A stretch of 51,028 bases of DNA, taken from the NCBI GenBank assembly GCA_018712435.1, contig DVGZ01000109.1, positions 1-51,028 on the forward strand, in the 5' to 3' direction. The stretch is from Candidatus Caccousia avicola (lineage in GTDB: Bacteria; Bacillota; Clostridia; Oscillospirales; Acutalibacteraceae). A program made the translations under genes and the position numbers. Below are positions 23,074-33,647 of the stretch, in pieces. Position 1 is the first letter of the stretch, and each line of letters starts with the position of its first letter. The notes beneath the pieces were generated by a model. It was not told the DNA's origin. It saw nothing but the letters and a program-made list of their open reading frames with translations, and made no database searches.

Positions 23074-23363
23074 TGGCAGCTCAGGATATTATCGTGCGCC
23101 CCATTATCACCGAGAAAAGCATGGCCGGCATTGGCATGAAGAAGTACACCTTCGAGGTTGCCAAGAACGCCACCAAGGTTGATGTTGCCAGAGCCGTGGA
23201 AGAGCTCTTCGGCGTGAAGGTTGCGAAGGTCAACACCCTGAACGTGCGCGGACATTTCCGCCGCCAGGGCCGCAGCGAGGGTTACACCTCCGCCTGGAAG
23301 AAGGCCGTTGTCACCCTGACCGAGGACAGCAAGACCATCGAGTTCTTTGAAGGCATGATGTAA
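23073..23363 (+). CDS. rplW: 50S ribosomal protein L23
   Basis: 96 residues, 'IIVRPIITEKSMAGI' and 'VNTLNVRGHFRRQGR' are the conserved rRNA-binding parts. L23 lines the exit of the nascent-chain tunnel and is the docking site for trigger factor and SRP. A 115-base gap with GC-rich hairpins (such as GGGGG-N9-CCCCC near 23431) separates it from rplB. Confidence 0.98.
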   Translation: MAAQDIIVRPIITEKSMAGIGMKKYTFEVAKNATKVDVARAVEELFGVKVAKVNTLNVRGHFRRQGRSEGYTSAWKKAVVTLTEDSKTIEFFEGMM

Positions 23364-23478
23364 GCCGGGAAATCCCTGGAATACAAAGCTTAGTTTGGCG
23401 CGGGCCCTGCCTGTGCCCAAGGCATGGATGGGGGACCGGCATTCCCCCGCAAAGCCATCATGAGGAGTGTGAAACCGA

Positions 23479-24312
<834 letters not shown>

Positions 24313-24338
24313 GGCGTGCAGAAAGGAGCTTACGAATT

Positions 24339-24617
24339 ATGAGCAGAAGCTTGAAAAAGGGTCCTTATGTACAGCCTGTGCTGCTCAAGAGGATTCAGGA
24401 AATGAACGCGGCCGGCGAGAAGAAAATCGTCAAGACCTGGAGCAGAGCTTCCATGATCTTCCCGGATTTTGTCGGCCACACCATCGCGGTCCACGACGGC
24501 CGCAAGCATGTTCCGGTGTATGTCACGGAGGACATGGTCGGCCACAAGCTCGGCGAGTTTGCCCCCACCAGAACCTTCAAGGGCCATGCCGGCGCCAAAA
24601 CCACAGGGTCCAAGTAA
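24339..24617 (+). CDS. rpsS: 30S ribosomal protein S19
   Basis: 92 residues. '[18 protein letters not shown]' start and '[18 protein letters not shown]' near the end are S19 signatures. It sits in the head of the 30S subunit with S13 and contacts the A-site finger of 23S rRNA. Spacing to rplV is short and both have AAAGGAG-type sites. Confidence 0.98.
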   Translation: MSRSLKKGPYVQPVLLKRIQEMNAAGEKKIVKTWSRASMIFPDFVGHTIAVHDGRKHVPVYVTEDMVGHKLGEFAPTRTFKGHAGAKTTGSK

Positions 24618-24638
24618 GGTCTGAAAGGAGTGTATAGC

Positions 24639-24974
24639 ATGGAAGCAAGGGCACAGTTGAGATACGCCCGCATTTCTCCCCGCAAGGTGTCCATCGTTCT
24701 GGACTTGATTCGCAACAAGCCTGCGGACGTCGCAATGGCTATCCTCAAGCACACGCCGAAGGCCGCCTGCGAATCCCTGGAGAAGCTTTTGAAGTCGGCT
24801 ATCGCGAACGCCGAGAATAATCATAACATGGATGTTTCCAAACTCTACGTTGCGGAATGCTCCGTGTCCCAGGGTCCCACCCTCAAGCGCATTCGTCCGA
24901 GAGCACAGGGCCGCGCGTATCGCATCGAGAAGAAGACTTCCAACGTAACCCTGGTGCTCAAAGAGAAAGAATAA
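24639..24974 (+). CDS. rplV: 50S ribosomal protein L22
   Basis: 111 residues from ATG 24639. '[18 protein letters not shown]' and the tunnel beta-hairpin '[18 protein letters not shown]' identify L22; mutations in that hairpin cause macrolide resistance in other bacteria, and the sequence here is unremarkable. The in-frame GTG at 24630 overlaps the AAAGGAG ribosome-binding site and is rejected as start. Confidence 0.97.
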   Translation: MEARAQLRYARISPRKVSIVLDLIRNKPADVAMAILKHTPKAACESLEKLLKSAIANAENNHNMDVSKLYVAECSVSQGPTLKRIRPRAQGRAYRIEKKTSNVTLVLKEKE

Positions 24975-24990
24975 GCAGAGGAGGTAAACT

Positions 24991-25659
24991 ATGGGCCAGA
25001 AAGTGAATCCGCACGGTCTCCGTGTGGGCGTAATTAAAGACTGGGACTCCCGCTGGTTTGCAAAGAAAGCCGATTTCGGCGATACGCTTGTGGAGGATTA
25101 CAACCTGCGCAAGACGCTGAAGAAGCAGCTCAAGGCGGCCGGCGTCCCGAAGATTGAGATCGAGCGCACCGCTTCCAAGGTTCGCGTTCACATCCACTGC
25201 GCGAAGCCGGGCATGGTCATCGGCAAGGGCGGCGCTGAGATTGAGAAGCTGCGCCTGCAGTGCGAGAAGATCCTCGGCAAGGACGTCGCCATCAACATTG
25301 TTGAGGTCAAGTCCCCCGACCTGAACGCCCAGCTCGTCGCCGAGAACATCGCCGACCAGCTCGAGCGCAGAATTTCCTTCCGCCGCGCCATGAAGCAGTG
25401 CATCGGCCGCTCCATGAAGCTGGGCGCCAAGGGTATCAAGACCCAGGTTTCCGGCCGTCTCGGCGGCGCCGAGATTGCCCGTACCGAGCAGTATCATGAC
25501 GGCACCATCCCGCTGCAGACGCTGCGCGCCGACATCGACTACGGCTTTGCCGAGGCTGCGACCACCTATGGCCGCATCGGCGTGAAGGTTTGGCTCTACA
25601 AGGGCGAGGTTCTCCATCAGGCGAACAAGCAGCCCCGCAGGGAAGGAGGCAATAAATAA
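24991..25659 (+). CDS. rpsC: 30S ribosomal protein S3
   Basis: 222 residues. '[21 protein letters not shown]' start, the type II KH-domain loop '[15 protein letters not shown]' and '[16 protein letters not shown]' are diagnostic. S3 forms part of the mRNA entry site with helicase activity. The stop codon shares its last base with the rplP start (ATAATG). Confidence 0.98.
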   Translation: MGQKVNPHGLRVGVIKDWDSRWFAKKADFGDTLVEDYNLRKTLKKQLKAAGVPKIEIERTASKVRVHIHCAKPGMVIGKGGAEIEKLRLQCEKILGKDVAINIVEVKSPDLNAQLVAENIADQLERRISFRRAMKQCIGRSMKLGAKGIKTQVSGRLGGAEIARTEQYHDGTIPLQTLRADIDYGFAEAATTYGRIGVKVWLYKGEVLHQANKQPRREGGNK

Positions 25660-26084
25660 TGCTTTTGCCCAAGCGCGTTAAATACCGCAGAGTACATCGC
25701 GGCCGTCTGACCGGCAAAGCGTACCGCGGAAGCAAGGTTTCCTACGGTGATTTTGGCCTTCAGGCTCTCGAGCCGGCATGGATCACCTCCAACCAGATCG
25801 AGGCGGCTCGTGTCGCCATGACCCGTTACTGCAAGAGATTCGGTAAGGTCTGGATTAAGATTTTCCCCGACAAGCCCATCACCGAGAAGCCGGCTGAAAC
25901 CCGAATGGGTTCCGGTAAAGGTTCCCCGGAGTACTGGGTGGCTGTCGTGAAGCCCGGCAGAGTGATGTTTGAAATCGGAGGCGTTTCCGAGGAGATGGCC
26001 CGCGAGGCTCTCCGTCTGGCCTCCCATAAGCTGCCGGTTAAGTGCAAGATCGTAACGAAGGAAGAAACGGGGGTTGAGCAGTAA
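25659..26084 (+). CDS. rplP: 50S ribosomal protein L16
   Basis: 141 residues. '[15 protein letters not shown]' start, '[24 protein letters not shown]' and '[19 protein letters not shown]' (tRNA-contacting loop) identify L16, which positions tRNA in the A site. One-base overlaps with rpsC and rpmC on both sides. Confidence 0.98.
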   Translation: MLLPKRVKYRRVHRGRLTGKAYRGSKVSYGDFGLQALEPAWITSNQIEAARVAMTRYCKRFGKVWIKIFPDKPITEKPAETRMGSGKGSPEYWVAVVKPGRVMFEIGGVSEEMAREALRLASHKLPVKCKIVTKEETGVEQ

Positions 26085-26290
26085 TGAAGGCCTCAGAAGT
26101 CAGAGATTTGACCACCGCGGAGCTCGAGACGAAGCTTAAGGACCTCAAGGCCGAGCTTTTCAATCTGCGTTTCCAGCTTGCTATCAATCAGCTCGATAAC
26201 CCGATGCGCATTTCCGCCGTCAAGAAGGACATCGCCCGCGTGAAGACTGTTCTGCGCGAGAACGAGCTCAGAGACGGCGCGAACGCGTAA
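26084..26290 (+). CDS. rpmC: 50S ribosomal protein L29
   Basis: 68 residues in two helices. '[13 protein letters not shown]'-like text appears as '[23 protein letters not shown]', followed by '[16 protein letters not shown]'. L29 lies beside L23 at the tunnel exit. Its start overlaps the rplP stop by one base. Confidence 0.97.
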   Translation: MKASEVRDLTTAELETKLKDLKAELFNLRFQLAINQLDNPMRISAVKKDIARVKTVLRENELRDGANA

Positions 26291-26309
26291 ACGGAAGGAG
26301 GGGTAAGCT

Positions 26310-26567
26310 GTGAGCGAGAGAAACATGAGAAAGACCAATGTCGGCCGCGTCGTCAGCAACAAGATGGACAAGACGATCGTTGTCGCCATTGAGGACAGCG
26401 TCAAGCATCCGCTTTACAAGAAGATTATCAAACGTACCGTTAAGCTGAAGGCACATGACGAGAATAATGAATGCACAATCGGTGACCGCGTGCGTGTGAT
26501 GGAGACCCGCCCCCTTTCCAAGGAAAAGAGATGGCGTCTCGTCGAAGTGATTGAGAAGGCGAAATAA
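26310..26567 (+). CDS. rpsQ: 30S ribosomal protein S17
   Basis: 85 residues, an OB-fold 16S rRNA binder. '[17 protein letters not shown]' and '[24 protein letters not shown]' are the family hallmarks. GTG start after GGAAGGAGGGG. Confidence 0.98.
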   Translation: MSERNMRKTNVGRVVSNKMDKTIVVAIEDSVKHPLYKKIIKRTVKLKAHDENNECTIGDRVRVMETRPLSKEKRWRLVEVIEKAK

Positions 26568-26609
26568 GATTCGTTATTTCGTAATTCAGCAAGTTAGGAG
26601 GAACGCACT

Positions 26610-26978
26610 GTGATTCAACAGCAGACCTACCTGAAAGTTGCCGACAACACCGGCGCGAAGGAGCTTATGTGCATCCGCGTTCTCGGCGGTACCGGCAGAA
26701 GGTATGCCAATATTGGCGACGTGGTGGTTGCTTCCGTGAAGAAAGCGGCACCCGGCGGCCAGGTCAAAAAGGGCGATGTTGTGAAGGCGGTTATTGTCCG
26801 CACCGCTTCCGCCATCCGCCGCGACGACGGCACCTACATTCGTTTTGACGAGAATGCAGCCGTCATCATCAAGGAAGATAAGAACCCGAGGGGCACCCGT
26901 ATCTTTGGGCCTGTCGCCAGAGAGCTGCGCGACAAGGATTACCTGAAGATCCTCAGCCTTGCCCCCGAAGTGCTTTGA
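26610..26978 (+). CDS. rplN: 50S ribosomal protein L14
   Basis: 122 residues. '[19 protein letters not shown]' start and '[14 protein letters not shown]' near the end are near-universal L14 sequence. L14 forms intersubunit bridges and is the target of the silencing factor RsfS. GTG start (TTAGGAGG upstream). Confidence 0.98.
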   Translation: MIQQQTYLKVADNTGAKELMCIRVLGGTGRRYANIGDVVVASVKKAAPGGQVKKGDVVKAVIVRTASAIRRDDGTYIRFDENAAVIIKEDKNPRGTRIFGPVARELRDKDYLKILSLAPEVL

Positions 26979-26995
26979 TGGGAGGTGCTCACTAG

Positions 26996-27337
26996 ATGAA
27001 TAAGAAGGTTCATGTCAAAACCGGTGACACCGTTATCATTATGAGCGGCCGCGAGCGCGGCAAGCAGGGCAAGGTGCTGGCCGTCAGCCCCGAGGAGGGC
27101 AAGGTCATCATCGAAGGCCGCAACATGGTCACGAAGCATGTCAAGCCCCGCCGCATGGGCGAGCAGGGCGGCATCGTGAAGGCCGAGGGCGCCATGTATG
27201 CCTGCAAGGTGCAGCTCGTCTGCCCGCACTGCAACAAGCCGACCCGCGCGCAGCACAAGGTGCATTTCGAAGAGGTCGAAGGCAAGCAGAAGCGCGTTTC
27301 TGAGCGCATCTGCGCGAAATGCAAAGAAGCGCTTTGA
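26996..27337 (+). CDS. rplX: 50S ribosomal protein L24 (zinc-ribbon type)
   Basis: 113 residues. The KOW motif '[19 protein letters not shown]' lies at the N-terminus. The C-terminal part has two CxxC pairs (VCPHCN and ICAKCK), the zinc-binding form of L24 found in many Firmicutes, rather than the zinc-free enterobacterial form. L24 initiates 50S assembly at the tunnel exit. Confidence 0.97.
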   Translation: MNKKVHVKTGDTVIIMSGRERGKQGKVLAVSPEEGKVIIEGRNMVTKHVKPRRMGEQGGIVKAEGAMYACKVQLVCPHCNKPTRAQHKVHFEEVEGKQKRVSERICAKCKEAL

Positions 27338-27348
27338 GGAGGGAAAAC

Positions 27349-27888
27349 ATGGCCAGACTGAAAGATTATTACAAGGCGGACGTTGCGCCCGCCCTTATGA
27401 AGAAATTCTCTTACAAGAGCGTCATGCAGATCCCGAAGCTCGATAAGATCGTCATCAACGTCGGCGCCGGCGAGGCCAAGGAGAATGCCAAGGCCATCGA
27501 CGCCATCATGGCGGACCTGATGAAGATCACCGGCCAGCGTCCGATGGTCTGCAAGGCGAAGAAGTCCGTCGCGAACTTCAAGCTTCGCGAAGGCATGAAC
27601 ATCGGCGTGAAGGTTACCCTTCGCGGCGACAGAATGTACGAGTTCATGGATCGCCTCTTTAACGTGGCCCTCCCCCGCGTCAGAGACTTCCGCGGAATCA
27701 ACCCGAACTCCTTCGACGGCCGTGGCAACTACAACATGGGCATCAAGGAACAGTTGATTTTCCCGGAAATCGAGTACGACAAGATCGATAAGGTTCGCGG
27801 CATGGACATCTGCTTTGTCACGACCGCCACGACCGACGAGGAGTCCCGCGAGCTGCTGACGCTCATGGGCGCTCCCTTCGCGAAATAA
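27349..27888 (+). CDS. rplE: 50S ribosomal protein L5
   Basis: 179 residues from ATG 27349 (GAGGAGGG upstream). '[16 protein letters not shown]', '[23 protein letters not shown]' and '[19 protein letters not shown]' are diagnostic. L5 binds 5S rRNA and forms the B1b bridge to S13. Upstream in-frame codons overlap the rplX coding end and are not used. Confidence 0.98.
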   Translation: MARLKDYYKADVAPALMKKFSYKSVMQIPKLDKIVINVGAGEAKENAKAIDAIMADLMKITGQRPMVCKAKKSVANFKLREGMNIGVKVTLRGDRMYEFMDRLFNVALPRVRDFRGINPNSFDGRGNYNMGIKEQLIFPEIEYDKIDKVRGMDICFVTTATTDEESRELLTLMGAPFAK

Positions 27889-27900
27889 GGAGGGATTATT

Positions 27901-28086
27901 GTGGCCAAGACTTCTATGAAAATCAAGCAGAAGAGACCTGCGAAGTTCTCGTCCCGCGAGTACAACCGCTGCAAGATCTGCGGCCGGCCGCATGCCTATC
28001 TTCGCAAGTTCGGAATCTGCCGCATTTGCTTCCGGGAGCTCGCTTACAAGGGCGAGATTCCGGGCGTGAAAAAGGCCAGCTGGTAA
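27901..28086 (+). CDS. rpsN: 30S ribosomal protein S14, zinc-binding type
   Basis: 61 residues. The short C+ type: CKIC (24-27) and CRIC (40-43) make the zinc site, and '[33 protein letters not shown]' is the family core. This constitutive form is replaced by a longer zinc-free form under zinc starvation in Bacillus; no such copy is in this window. GTG start. Confidence 0.98.
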   Translation: MAKTSMKIKQKRPAKFSSREYNRCKICGRPHAYLRKFGICRICFRELAYKGEIPGVKKASW

Positions 28087-28098
28087 GGAGGTAACGGC

Positions 28099-28497
28099 AT
28101 GCAGATTACAGATACCATTGCTGATTTGCTGACCCGCATTCGCAATGCGAGCTCGGCCAAGCATGACTCGGTTGAGATCCCTGCTTCCAACATGAAGAAG
28201 GCTATCTGCCAGATTCTGGTGGACGAGGGTTATGTAAAGAACTACACCGTCACCGAGGACGGCAAGCAGGGCGTCATCAAGGTGACGCTGAAGTACGGCG
28301 AGGGCAAGACCCCCGTCATCCAGGGCCTGCGCCGTGTGAGCAAGCCCGGCCTGCGCATTTACTCCAATGCCGCAGAGCTGCCGAAGGTCATGAAGGGCCT
28401 CGGCATCGCTATCATTTCCACGAGCCGCGGCGTGATGACCGACCGCGAGGCTCGCAAGCAGAACCTCGGCGGCGAGGTCCTGGCTTTCATCTGGTAA
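28099..28497 (+). CDS. rpsH: 30S ribosomal protein S8
   Basis: 132 residues. '[14 protein letters not shown]' start and '[27 protein letters not shown]' end are signatures. S8 is a primary 16S rRNA binder; in E. coli it regulates the spc operon by binding the rplE region. AAGGAGG site overlaps the rpsN stop. Confidence 0.98.
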   Translation: MQITDTIADLLTRIRNASSAKHDSVEIPASNMKKAICQILVDEGYVKNYTVTEDGKQGVIKVTLKYGEGKTPVIQGLRRVSKPGLRIYSNAAELPKVMKGLGIAIISTSRGVMTDREARKQNLGGEVLAFIW

Positions 28498-28513
28498 TCA
28501 AGGGGGTGCAGAC

Positions 28514-29062
28514 ATGTCGCGAATTGGAAGAAAACCCATAAATATTCCCGCTGGCGTAACCGTTACGATCGACGCCAACGTTGTTACGGTGAAAGGCCCC
28601 AAGGGCACGCTGACCCAGGCCTTCCATCCGAACATGAGCATCAAGACGGAGGGCAATGAGATCCTTGTCACCCGTCCGAACGACGAGAAGGAGAACCGTG
28701 CGCTGCACGGCCTGACCCGCACGCTGGTCCACAACATGGTGGTCGGCGTGACCGAGGGCTTCAAGAAGGAGCTGGACGTCAACGGCGTCGGCTACCGTGT
28801 GCAGATGCAGGGTAAGAACCTTGTGATGAACCTGGGCTACTCCCATCAGGTGATTGTCCCGTCCATCGACGGCATCACCATCGAGTGCCCGACCGCGAAC
28901 AAGATCGTCATTTCCGGTTCTGACAAGCAGGCCGTCGGCCAGTTTGCCGCGGAAGTCCGCGAGAAGCGTCCGCCCGAGCCGTACAAGGGCAAGGGTATCC
29001 GCTATACTGGCGAGGTTGTCCGTCATAAGGAAGGCAAGGCCGGTAAGGGCGCTAAGAAGTAA
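28514..29062 (+). CDS. rplF: 50S ribosomal protein L6
   Basis: 182 residues with two L6 folds. '[16 protein letters not shown]' start and the C-terminal '[30 protein letters not shown]' are diagnostic. L6 lies near the factor-binding site. Confidence 0.98.
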   Translation: MSRIGRKPINIPAGVTVTIDANVVTVKGPKGTLTQAFHPNMSIKTEGNEILVTRPNDEKENRALHGLTRTLVHNMVVGVTEGFKKELDVNGVGYRVQMQGKNLVMNLGYSHQVIVPSIDGITIECPTANKIVISGSDKQAVGQFAAEVREKRPPEPYKGKGIRYTGEVVRHKEGKAGKGAKK

Positions 29063-29079
29063 GAAGGAGTGAAGAGCAA

Positions 29080-29439
29080 ATGGTGAAAAAGGCTGATACC
29101 AATAAAGCCAGACTGAACCGCCACCGCCGTGTGCGCGGCAAGGTTTCGGGCACTTCCGAGTGCCCCCGCCTGAACGTATTTCGCTCCAGCAAAAACATCT
29201 ACGCCCAGATCATTGACGATGTCAAGGGAGTTACTCTCGCAGCAGCTTCCACCCTGGACAAGGATTTTGCTGGCAATGGCGGAAACAAGGACGCCGCGCG
29301 CAAGGTCGGCGAGATGATCGCAAAGCGTGCTGCTGAAAAGGGAATCGAAGAGGTCGTTTTTGACCGCGGCGGCTATATTTTCCACGGCCGCGTCAAGGAA
29401 CTGGCCGATGGCGCCCGTGAGGGCGGCCTCAAGTTCTAA
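29080..29439 (+). CDS. rplR: 50S ribosomal protein L18
   Basis: 119 residues. '[26 protein letters not shown]' and '[28 protein letters not shown]' identify L18, which carries 5S rRNA into the 50S subunit with L5. Confidence 0.98.
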   Translation: MVKKADTNKARLNRHRRVRGKVSGTSECPRLNVFRSSKNIYAQIIDDVKGVTLAAASTLDKDFAGNGGNKDAARKVGEMIAKRAAEKGIEEVVFDRGGYIFHGRVKELADGAREGGLKF

Positions 29440-29455
29440 GTAAGGAGGAATTCAT

Positions 29456-29962
29456 TTGGCTAGATTTGATGCGCCCCGTTCTCAGCAGGACGAGATGAAG
29501 GAGCATGTAGTTGCAATCAACCGCGTGTCCAAGACGGTGAAGGGCGGCCGTATCTTCAAGTTCGCGGCCCTCGTTGTTGTCGGCGACGGCAACGGCACCG
29601 TGGGCTTCGGCATCGGCAAGGCCGGCGAAGTTCCGGACGCTATCCGCAAGGGCATCGAGGATGCGAAGAAGAACCTCATTAAGATTTCCCTGCGCGGCAC
29701 CACCATCCCGCACGAGATCATCGGCGAGTTCGGCGCCGGCAAGGTGCTCATGAAGCCCGCCGCCCCCGGTACCGGCGTGATCGCCGGCGGCCCGGTTCGT
29801 GCTGTTGTCGAGGCAGTCGGCATCCGCGATATCCGTACCAAGGCGCTGCGCTCCAACAACCCCTGCAACGTGGTGCGCGCGACGCTGGCCGGCATGGCTC
29901 AGCTGCGCAACGCTGAAGAGGTTGCCGCCATCCGCGGTAAGTCCGTGAAGGACATTCTGTAA
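29456..29962 (+). CDS. rpsE: 30S ribosomal protein S5
   Basis: 168 residues. '[25 protein letters not shown]' and '[22 protein letters not shown]' are the conserved dsRNA-binding and loop sequences. The start is TTG at 29456, fixed by TAAGGAGG 7 bases upstream, a rare initiator for such a highly expressed gene. S5 affects decoding fidelity. Confidence 0.97.
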   Translation: MARFDAPRSQQDEMKEHVVAINRVSKTVKGGRIFKFAALVVVGDGNGTVGFGIGKAGEVPDAIRKGIEDAKKNLIKISLRGTTIPHEIIGEFGAGKVLMKPAAPGTGVIAGGPVRAVVEAVGIRDIRTKALRSNNPCNVVRATLAGMAQLRNAEEVAAIRGKSVKDIL

Positions 29963-29977
29963 GAGGGAGGGCGCAAG

Positions 29978-30157
29978 ATGGAACAGATTACCATTAAGCT
30001 GGTAAAGAGCCTGATCGGCTCCAAGAAAGACCAGATTGCAACCGCCCATGCACTTGGCCTGCGCAAGATCGGCGACGTTACCACGCAGCCGGACAACGAG
30101 CAGACCAAAGGCAAGGTGGCCAAGATTATCCACCTCATCGAAGTGAACAATGCGTAA
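29978..30157 (+). CDS. rpmD: 50S ribosomal protein L30
   Basis: 59 residues, a compact protein. '[17 protein letters not shown]' and '[21 protein letters not shown]' are typical of L30, encoded between rpsE and rplO as expected. GAGGGAGGG upstream of ATG. Confidence 0.97.
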   Translation: MEQITIKLVKSLIGSKKDQIATAHALGLRKIGDVTTQPDNEQTKGKVAKIIHLIEVNNA

Positions 30158-30177
30158 ACAAGGAGGTGCGAACACCA

Positions 30178-30618
30178 ATGAAGTTGCATGATCTGACTGC
30201 GGCTCCCGGCTCTGTCCAGGAGCGCAAGAGAATCGGCAGAGGACAGGGCTCCGGACAGGGCAAGACCGCCGGCAAGGGCCACAAGGGCCAGAAGGCCAGA
30301 GCGGGTCACGGCATGCGTCCCGGCTTTGAAGGCGGCCAGATGCCTCTGCAGAGAAGAATCCCCAAGAGAGGCTTTAATAACATTTTTGCCAAGACCATCG
30401 TGGCGGTTAACGTTGGTACCCTCAACAAGTTTGAGGACGGCGCTGTCGTTGACACGCAGGCTCTGATTGACGCCGGCATCGTAAAGGTTTGCTGCGACGG
30501 GGTGAAAATCCTCGCCAACGGCAAGCTTGACAAGAAGCTGACTGTGAAAGTCAATGCCTATTCTGAAGCTGCAAAGCAGAAGATCGAAGCCGCAGGTGGG
30601 AAGGCAGAGGTGATCTGA
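30178..30618 (+). CDS. rplO: 50S ribosomal protein L15
   Basis: 146 residues from ATG 30178 (AAGGAGG 10 bases upstream; GTG 30166 lies within that site). The N-terminal extension '[24 protein letters not shown]' runs into the 23S core. It ends with TGA one base before the TTG start of secY, so secY is probably translated by reinitiation. Confidence 0.97.
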   Translation: MKLHDLTAAPGSVQERKRIGRGQGSGQGKTAGKGHKGQKARAGHGMRPGFEGGQMPLQRRIPKRGFNNIFAKTIVAVNVGTLNKFEDGAVVDTQALIDAGIVKVCCDGVKILANGKLDKKLTVKVNAYSEAAKQKIEAAGGKAEVI

Positions 30619-30619
30619 A

Positions 30620-31969
30620 TTGTTCAAAACAATTAAGAACGCCTGGAGTATTCCCGAACTGCGCAAGAAGATCCTGTTTACCCTTTTGATTATCATTGTG
30701 TTCCGCCTCGGCGCCGTGATTCCGGTGCCGTTCCTGAACACGGACGCTCTTCAGCAGGTGATGTCCAAGGTCGCGGAGGGCGGTACCGCCCTGAGCTACC
30801 TTGACATGCTGACCGGCGGCGCGTTCTCCAACGCGACGCTGTTCGCCATGGGCGTAAGCCCCTATATCAACAGCTCCATTATCATGCAGCTGCTGACCGT
30901 CGCGATTCCTCCTCTGGAGCGGATGGCGAAGGAAGGCGAGGAGGGCCGCAAGAAGATTGCGACCATCACCCGCTATGTGACCGTTCTGCTGGGCCTCATT
31001 CAGGGCACAGCATACTATTTCTATCTGCGCAACACCACCGTGGCCATGACGGACGGCACCGTCAAGACGATTGCCATGTACACGGAAGGCTGGGAGCAGG
31101 TGTTCACCGCCATCATCATCATCATGGTTTTCACCGCCGGCACGGCGCTGATGATGTGGCTGGGCGAGCAGATCAACGACAAGGGCGTTGGAAACGGTAT
31201 TTCGATCCTGCTGTTTGCCGGTATCGTCTCCCGTCTTCCCACCACCTTCAACACCCTGTATATCTATTTCAGCCAGGCGATGCAGGCTCCTGCGGAGTAT
31301 GGACAGTATTTCTTCTTTGCCCCGTTCTTCATCGTCCTGTTCCTTGCGGTGATTTGGGTCATTGTTTTCATGAACAATTCCGAGCGCCGCATTCCCGTAC
31401 AGTACGCCAAGCGCGTTGTGGGCCGTAAGATGTACGGCGGCCAGAGCACGCATATTCCGATTAAGGTTGCGATGTCCGGCGTCATGCCCATCATCTTCGC
31501 GAGCTCCATCCTGTCCATCCCGAGCACCATTGAGATGTTCCTGGGAAGCAGTGCGCAGGAAGGCTTCTGGGGCGCGTTCTTCTCCGCCCTTTCCCCGACA
31601 GGCCTGCTCTACGGCGTCCTGTATTTCTTCCTGATTATCATGTTCGCCTATTTCTATCTGACGATTCAGTACAATCCGATAGAGATGGCCAATAACCTCC
31701 GTCAGAACAACGGCACGATCCCGGGCATCCGTCCCGGCAAGCCGACTGCGGACTTCATTTCCAAAATTCTTTCCAAGATCACGCTCATTGGAGCGCTGTT
31801 CCTTGCAGTGATTGCGCTCCTGCCCATCATCTACTCGAATGCGACGGCCATGCACGGCCTGTCGTTCGGCGGCACCTCCATTCTGATTATGGTTGGCGTT
31901 GCCCTGGATACCGCGAAGCAGCTGGAATCCCAGATGATGATGCGTCATTACAAGGGGTTCCTTGATTAA
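30620..31969 (+). CDS. secY: Preprotein translocase channel subunit SecY
   Basis: 449 residues with ten transmembrane helices, the protein-conducting channel of the Sec system in the cytoplasmic membrane. Hallmarks: 'LFTLLIIIVFRLGAVIPVPFLNTD' (TM1 and start of plug), 'ATLFAMGVSPYINSSIIMQLL' (plug/TM2), 'MWLGEQINDKGVGNGIS', 'RRIPVQYAKRVVGRKMYGGQSTHIPIKVAMSGVMPIIFASS' and 'NPIEMANNLRQNNGTIPGIRPG' (cytoplasmic loop C5 that binds SecA). TTG start is set by position and the weak GAGGTGAT site. Cotranscribed with adk and map as in most Firmicutes. Confidence 0.98.
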   Translation: MFKTIKNAWSIPELRKKILFTLLIIIVFRLGAVIPVPFLNTDALQQVMSKVAEGGTALSYLDMLTGGAFSNATLFAMGVSPYINSSIIMQLLTVAIPPLERMAKEGEEGRKKIATITRYVTVLLGLIQGTAYYFYLRNTTVAMTDGTVKTIAMYTEGWEQVFTAIIIIMVFTAGTALMMWLGEQINDKGVGNGISILLFAGIVSRLPTTFNTLYIYFSQAMQAPAEYGQYFFFAPFFIVLFLAVIWVIVFMNNSERRIPVQYAKRVVGRKMYGGQSTHIPIKVAMSGVMPIIFASSILSIPSTIEMFLGSSAQEGFWGAFFSALSPTGLLYGVLYFFLIIMFAYFYLTIQYNPIEMANNLRQNNGTIPGIRPGKPTADFISKILSKITLIGALFLAVIALLPIIYSNATAMHGLSFGGTSILIMVGVALDTAKQLESQMMMRHYKGFLD

Positions 31970-31982
31970 TGGAGGAATCGGT

Positions 31983-32612
31983 ATGAATTTGATTCTGCTC
32001 GGCGCTCCCGGCGCCGGAAAAGGCACACAGGCAGAGGTTATCTGCGAACATCTTCACATCCCGGCCGTTTCGACCGGTAATATGATCCGCGAAGCGCTGA
32101 AGAACGGCACGGAGATGGGTCTGCGCGCCAAGTCCTATATGGAGGAAGGCAAGCTCGTTCCCGATGAGGTCGTCATCGGCATCATCAAGGAGCGGCTCCA
32201 GCAGGATGACTGCAAGAACGGCTTCATCCTCGACGGCTTCCCGCGTACCATCCCCCAGGCCGAGGCTCTGGACAACATGGGCATCGTCATTGACAAGGTC
32301 ATTGACATCGAGGTCCCCGACGAGAAGATCGTCGAGCGTATGTCCGGACGCCGTGTCTGCGAAGCCTGCGGCGCCTCCTATCACCTGCTTTACAAGAAGC
32401 CGGAGAAGGAGGGCGTCTGCAAGTGCGGCGGCACCCTCGTTCAGCGCAAGGATGACCACCCGGATACAGTCAAGGAGCGCCTGAAGGTCTACCATGAGCA
32501 GACCGAGCCCCTCAAGGCTTACTATGAGAAGCAGGGCAAGCTCTCCATCGTGACCGGGCAGGAGGATGTGGCGGATACGTCCCGTCTCACGCTGGAAGCG
32601 TTGAAGGCGTAA
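31983..32612 (+). CDS. adk: Adenylate kinase (zinc-lid type)
   Basis: 209 residues; converts AMP + ATP to two ADP. 'LGAPGAGKGTQAE' is the P-loop, 'STGNMIREALKNGTEMG' the AMP site, 'ILDGFPRTIPQAEAL' the central motif, and 'MSGRRVCEACGASYHLLYKKP' begins the LID. The LID has CEAC then VCKC: the first metal-ligand pair is C-x2-C, while the second is C-x-C and lacks one residue compared with the usual C-x2-C/D, so zinc coordination may be altered. ATG 31983 follows TGGAGGA. Confidence 0.97.
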   Translation: MNLILLGAPGAGKGTQAEVICEHLHIPAVSTGNMIREALKNGTEMGLRAKSYMEEGKLVPDEVVIGIIKERLQQDDCKNGFILDGFPRTIPQAEALDNMGIVIDKVIDIEVPDEKIVERMSGRRVCEACGASYHLLYKKPEKEGVCKCGGTLVQRKDDHPDTVKERLKVYHEQTEPLKAYYEKQGKLSIVTGQEDVADTSRLTLEALKA

Positions 32613-32616
32613 GGCG

Positions 32617-33369
32617 ATGATTGTTCTCAAAACGAGCCGTGAGCTCTCCGCGATGAGAGCGGCCGGCAAAATTTCCTCCCGCGCGCTCCGCTTGGCAGGG
32701 GAGGCGGTTGAGCCCGGTGTTTCCACCTGGGAGATTGACCGCATCGTTCGCCGGTACATCGAGGAACAGGGTGCTATCCCCACCTTCCTCGGGTACGGCG
32801 GGTTCCCCGCAAGCAGCTGTATTTCCGTGAACAACGTGGTGATCCATGGCATACCGGGAAAGAAAATCATTCTCAAGCAGGGCGACATTGTCAGCATTGA
32901 CATTGGCGCCACGTTTGAGGGATTTGTGGGCGACAATGCCTGGACGTTCCCCTGCGGAGACGTTTCCAAGGAGGCGCAGTCGCTGATGGACGCAACGCGC
33001 GAAGCCCTGTTTGAGGGAATCGCCGCCGCCAAAGCGGGAAACCGCATCGGCGATATCGGCAGCGCGGTGCAGCGGTATGTCGAAGCTCGCGGTTACTCTG
33101 TGGTACGAAGCTTTGTCGGCCACGGGGTAGGCGCGAAGATGCATGAGGACCCTGCGGTCCCGAATTACGGCACCCCCGGAAGGGGCGTGCGCCTGTTGCC
33201 GGGCATGACCATCGCCATCGAGCCGATGATCAACGAGGGCGTCAAAGAGGTGGAAACCCTGAAAGACGGGTGGACCACCGTAACGGCGGACGGCAAGCTC
33301 TCCGCTCACTTTGAACACACCGTCGCAGTCACCCCGGACGGCCCCGTCATTCTGACGCTGCCGGATTGA
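32617..33369 (+). CDS. map: Methionine aminopeptidase, type I
   Basis: 250 residues; removes the N-terminal Met from nascent proteins. Metal ligands are visible: Asp pair in 'SIDIGATFEGFVGDNAWTF', His in 'VGHGVGAKMHEDPAVPNYG', Glu in 'TIAIEPMI' and Glu in 'AHFEHTVAVT'. The substrate-side His is in the 'VVIHGIPG' segment. It starts 4 bases after the adk stop and is coupled to the next KOW-protein gene. Confidence 0.98.
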   Translation: MIVLKTSRELSAMRAAGKISSRALRLAGEAVEPGVSTWEIDRIVRRYIEEQGAIPTFLGYGGFPASSCISVNNVVIHGIPGKKIILKQGDIVSIDIGATFEGFVGDNAWTFPCGDVSKEAQSLMDATREALFEGIAAAKAGNRIGDIGSAVQRYVEARGYSVVRSFVGHGVGAKMHEDPAVPNYGTPGRGVRLLPGMTIAIEPMINEGVKEVETLKDGWTTVTADGKLSAHFEHTVAVTPDGPVILTLPD

Positions 33370-33380
33370 GAGGGCTGCGC

Positions 33381-33635
33381 ATGGAATTTGTGAGAGGACT
33401 TGTGGTCCGTGCGGCGGCAGGGCGCGACGAGGGCGGCTTTTTCACCGTCCTTTCGGCTGAGAACGGCTACGCCGTCATCTGCGACGGCAAGCGCCGCAGC
33501 CTTTCGCACCCGAAGCGGAAAAACCAGAAACACCTTTTTCCCACCGCCGTCGTGCTGGGCGAAGGTTCATTGCAGACAAACCGAGAGATAAGGAAAGCCC
33601 TTTCCGCCGTTTCCGGCGAGGCTTCTCCGACTTAA
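33381..33635 (+). CDS. KOW-domain RNA-binding protein (L14e/L27e-like)
   Basis: 84 residues. 'FVRGLVVRAAAGRDEGGFFTVL' is a KOW-like beta motif, then 'GYAVICDGKRRSLSHPKRKNQKHLF' with a basic patch. Such short proteins, related to archaeal/eukaryotic L14e, are found between map and infA in many Clostridia and are assumed to bind rRNA, but their role is undefined. ATG 33381 is preceded by GAGAGGG; the in-frame TTG overlapping the map stop is less likely. Confidence 0.85.
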   Translation: MEFVRGLVVRAAAGRDEGGFFTVLSAENGYAVICDGKRRSLSHPKRKNQKHLFPTAVVLGEGSLQTNREIRKALSAVSGEASPT

Positions 33636-33647
33636 GGAGGCTTTTGA

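Noticed and set aside
30551-32026. 491-codon leftward frame opposite secY
   Set aside because: Antisense shadow; His/Gln/Asp-rich composition, and secY is unambiguous.
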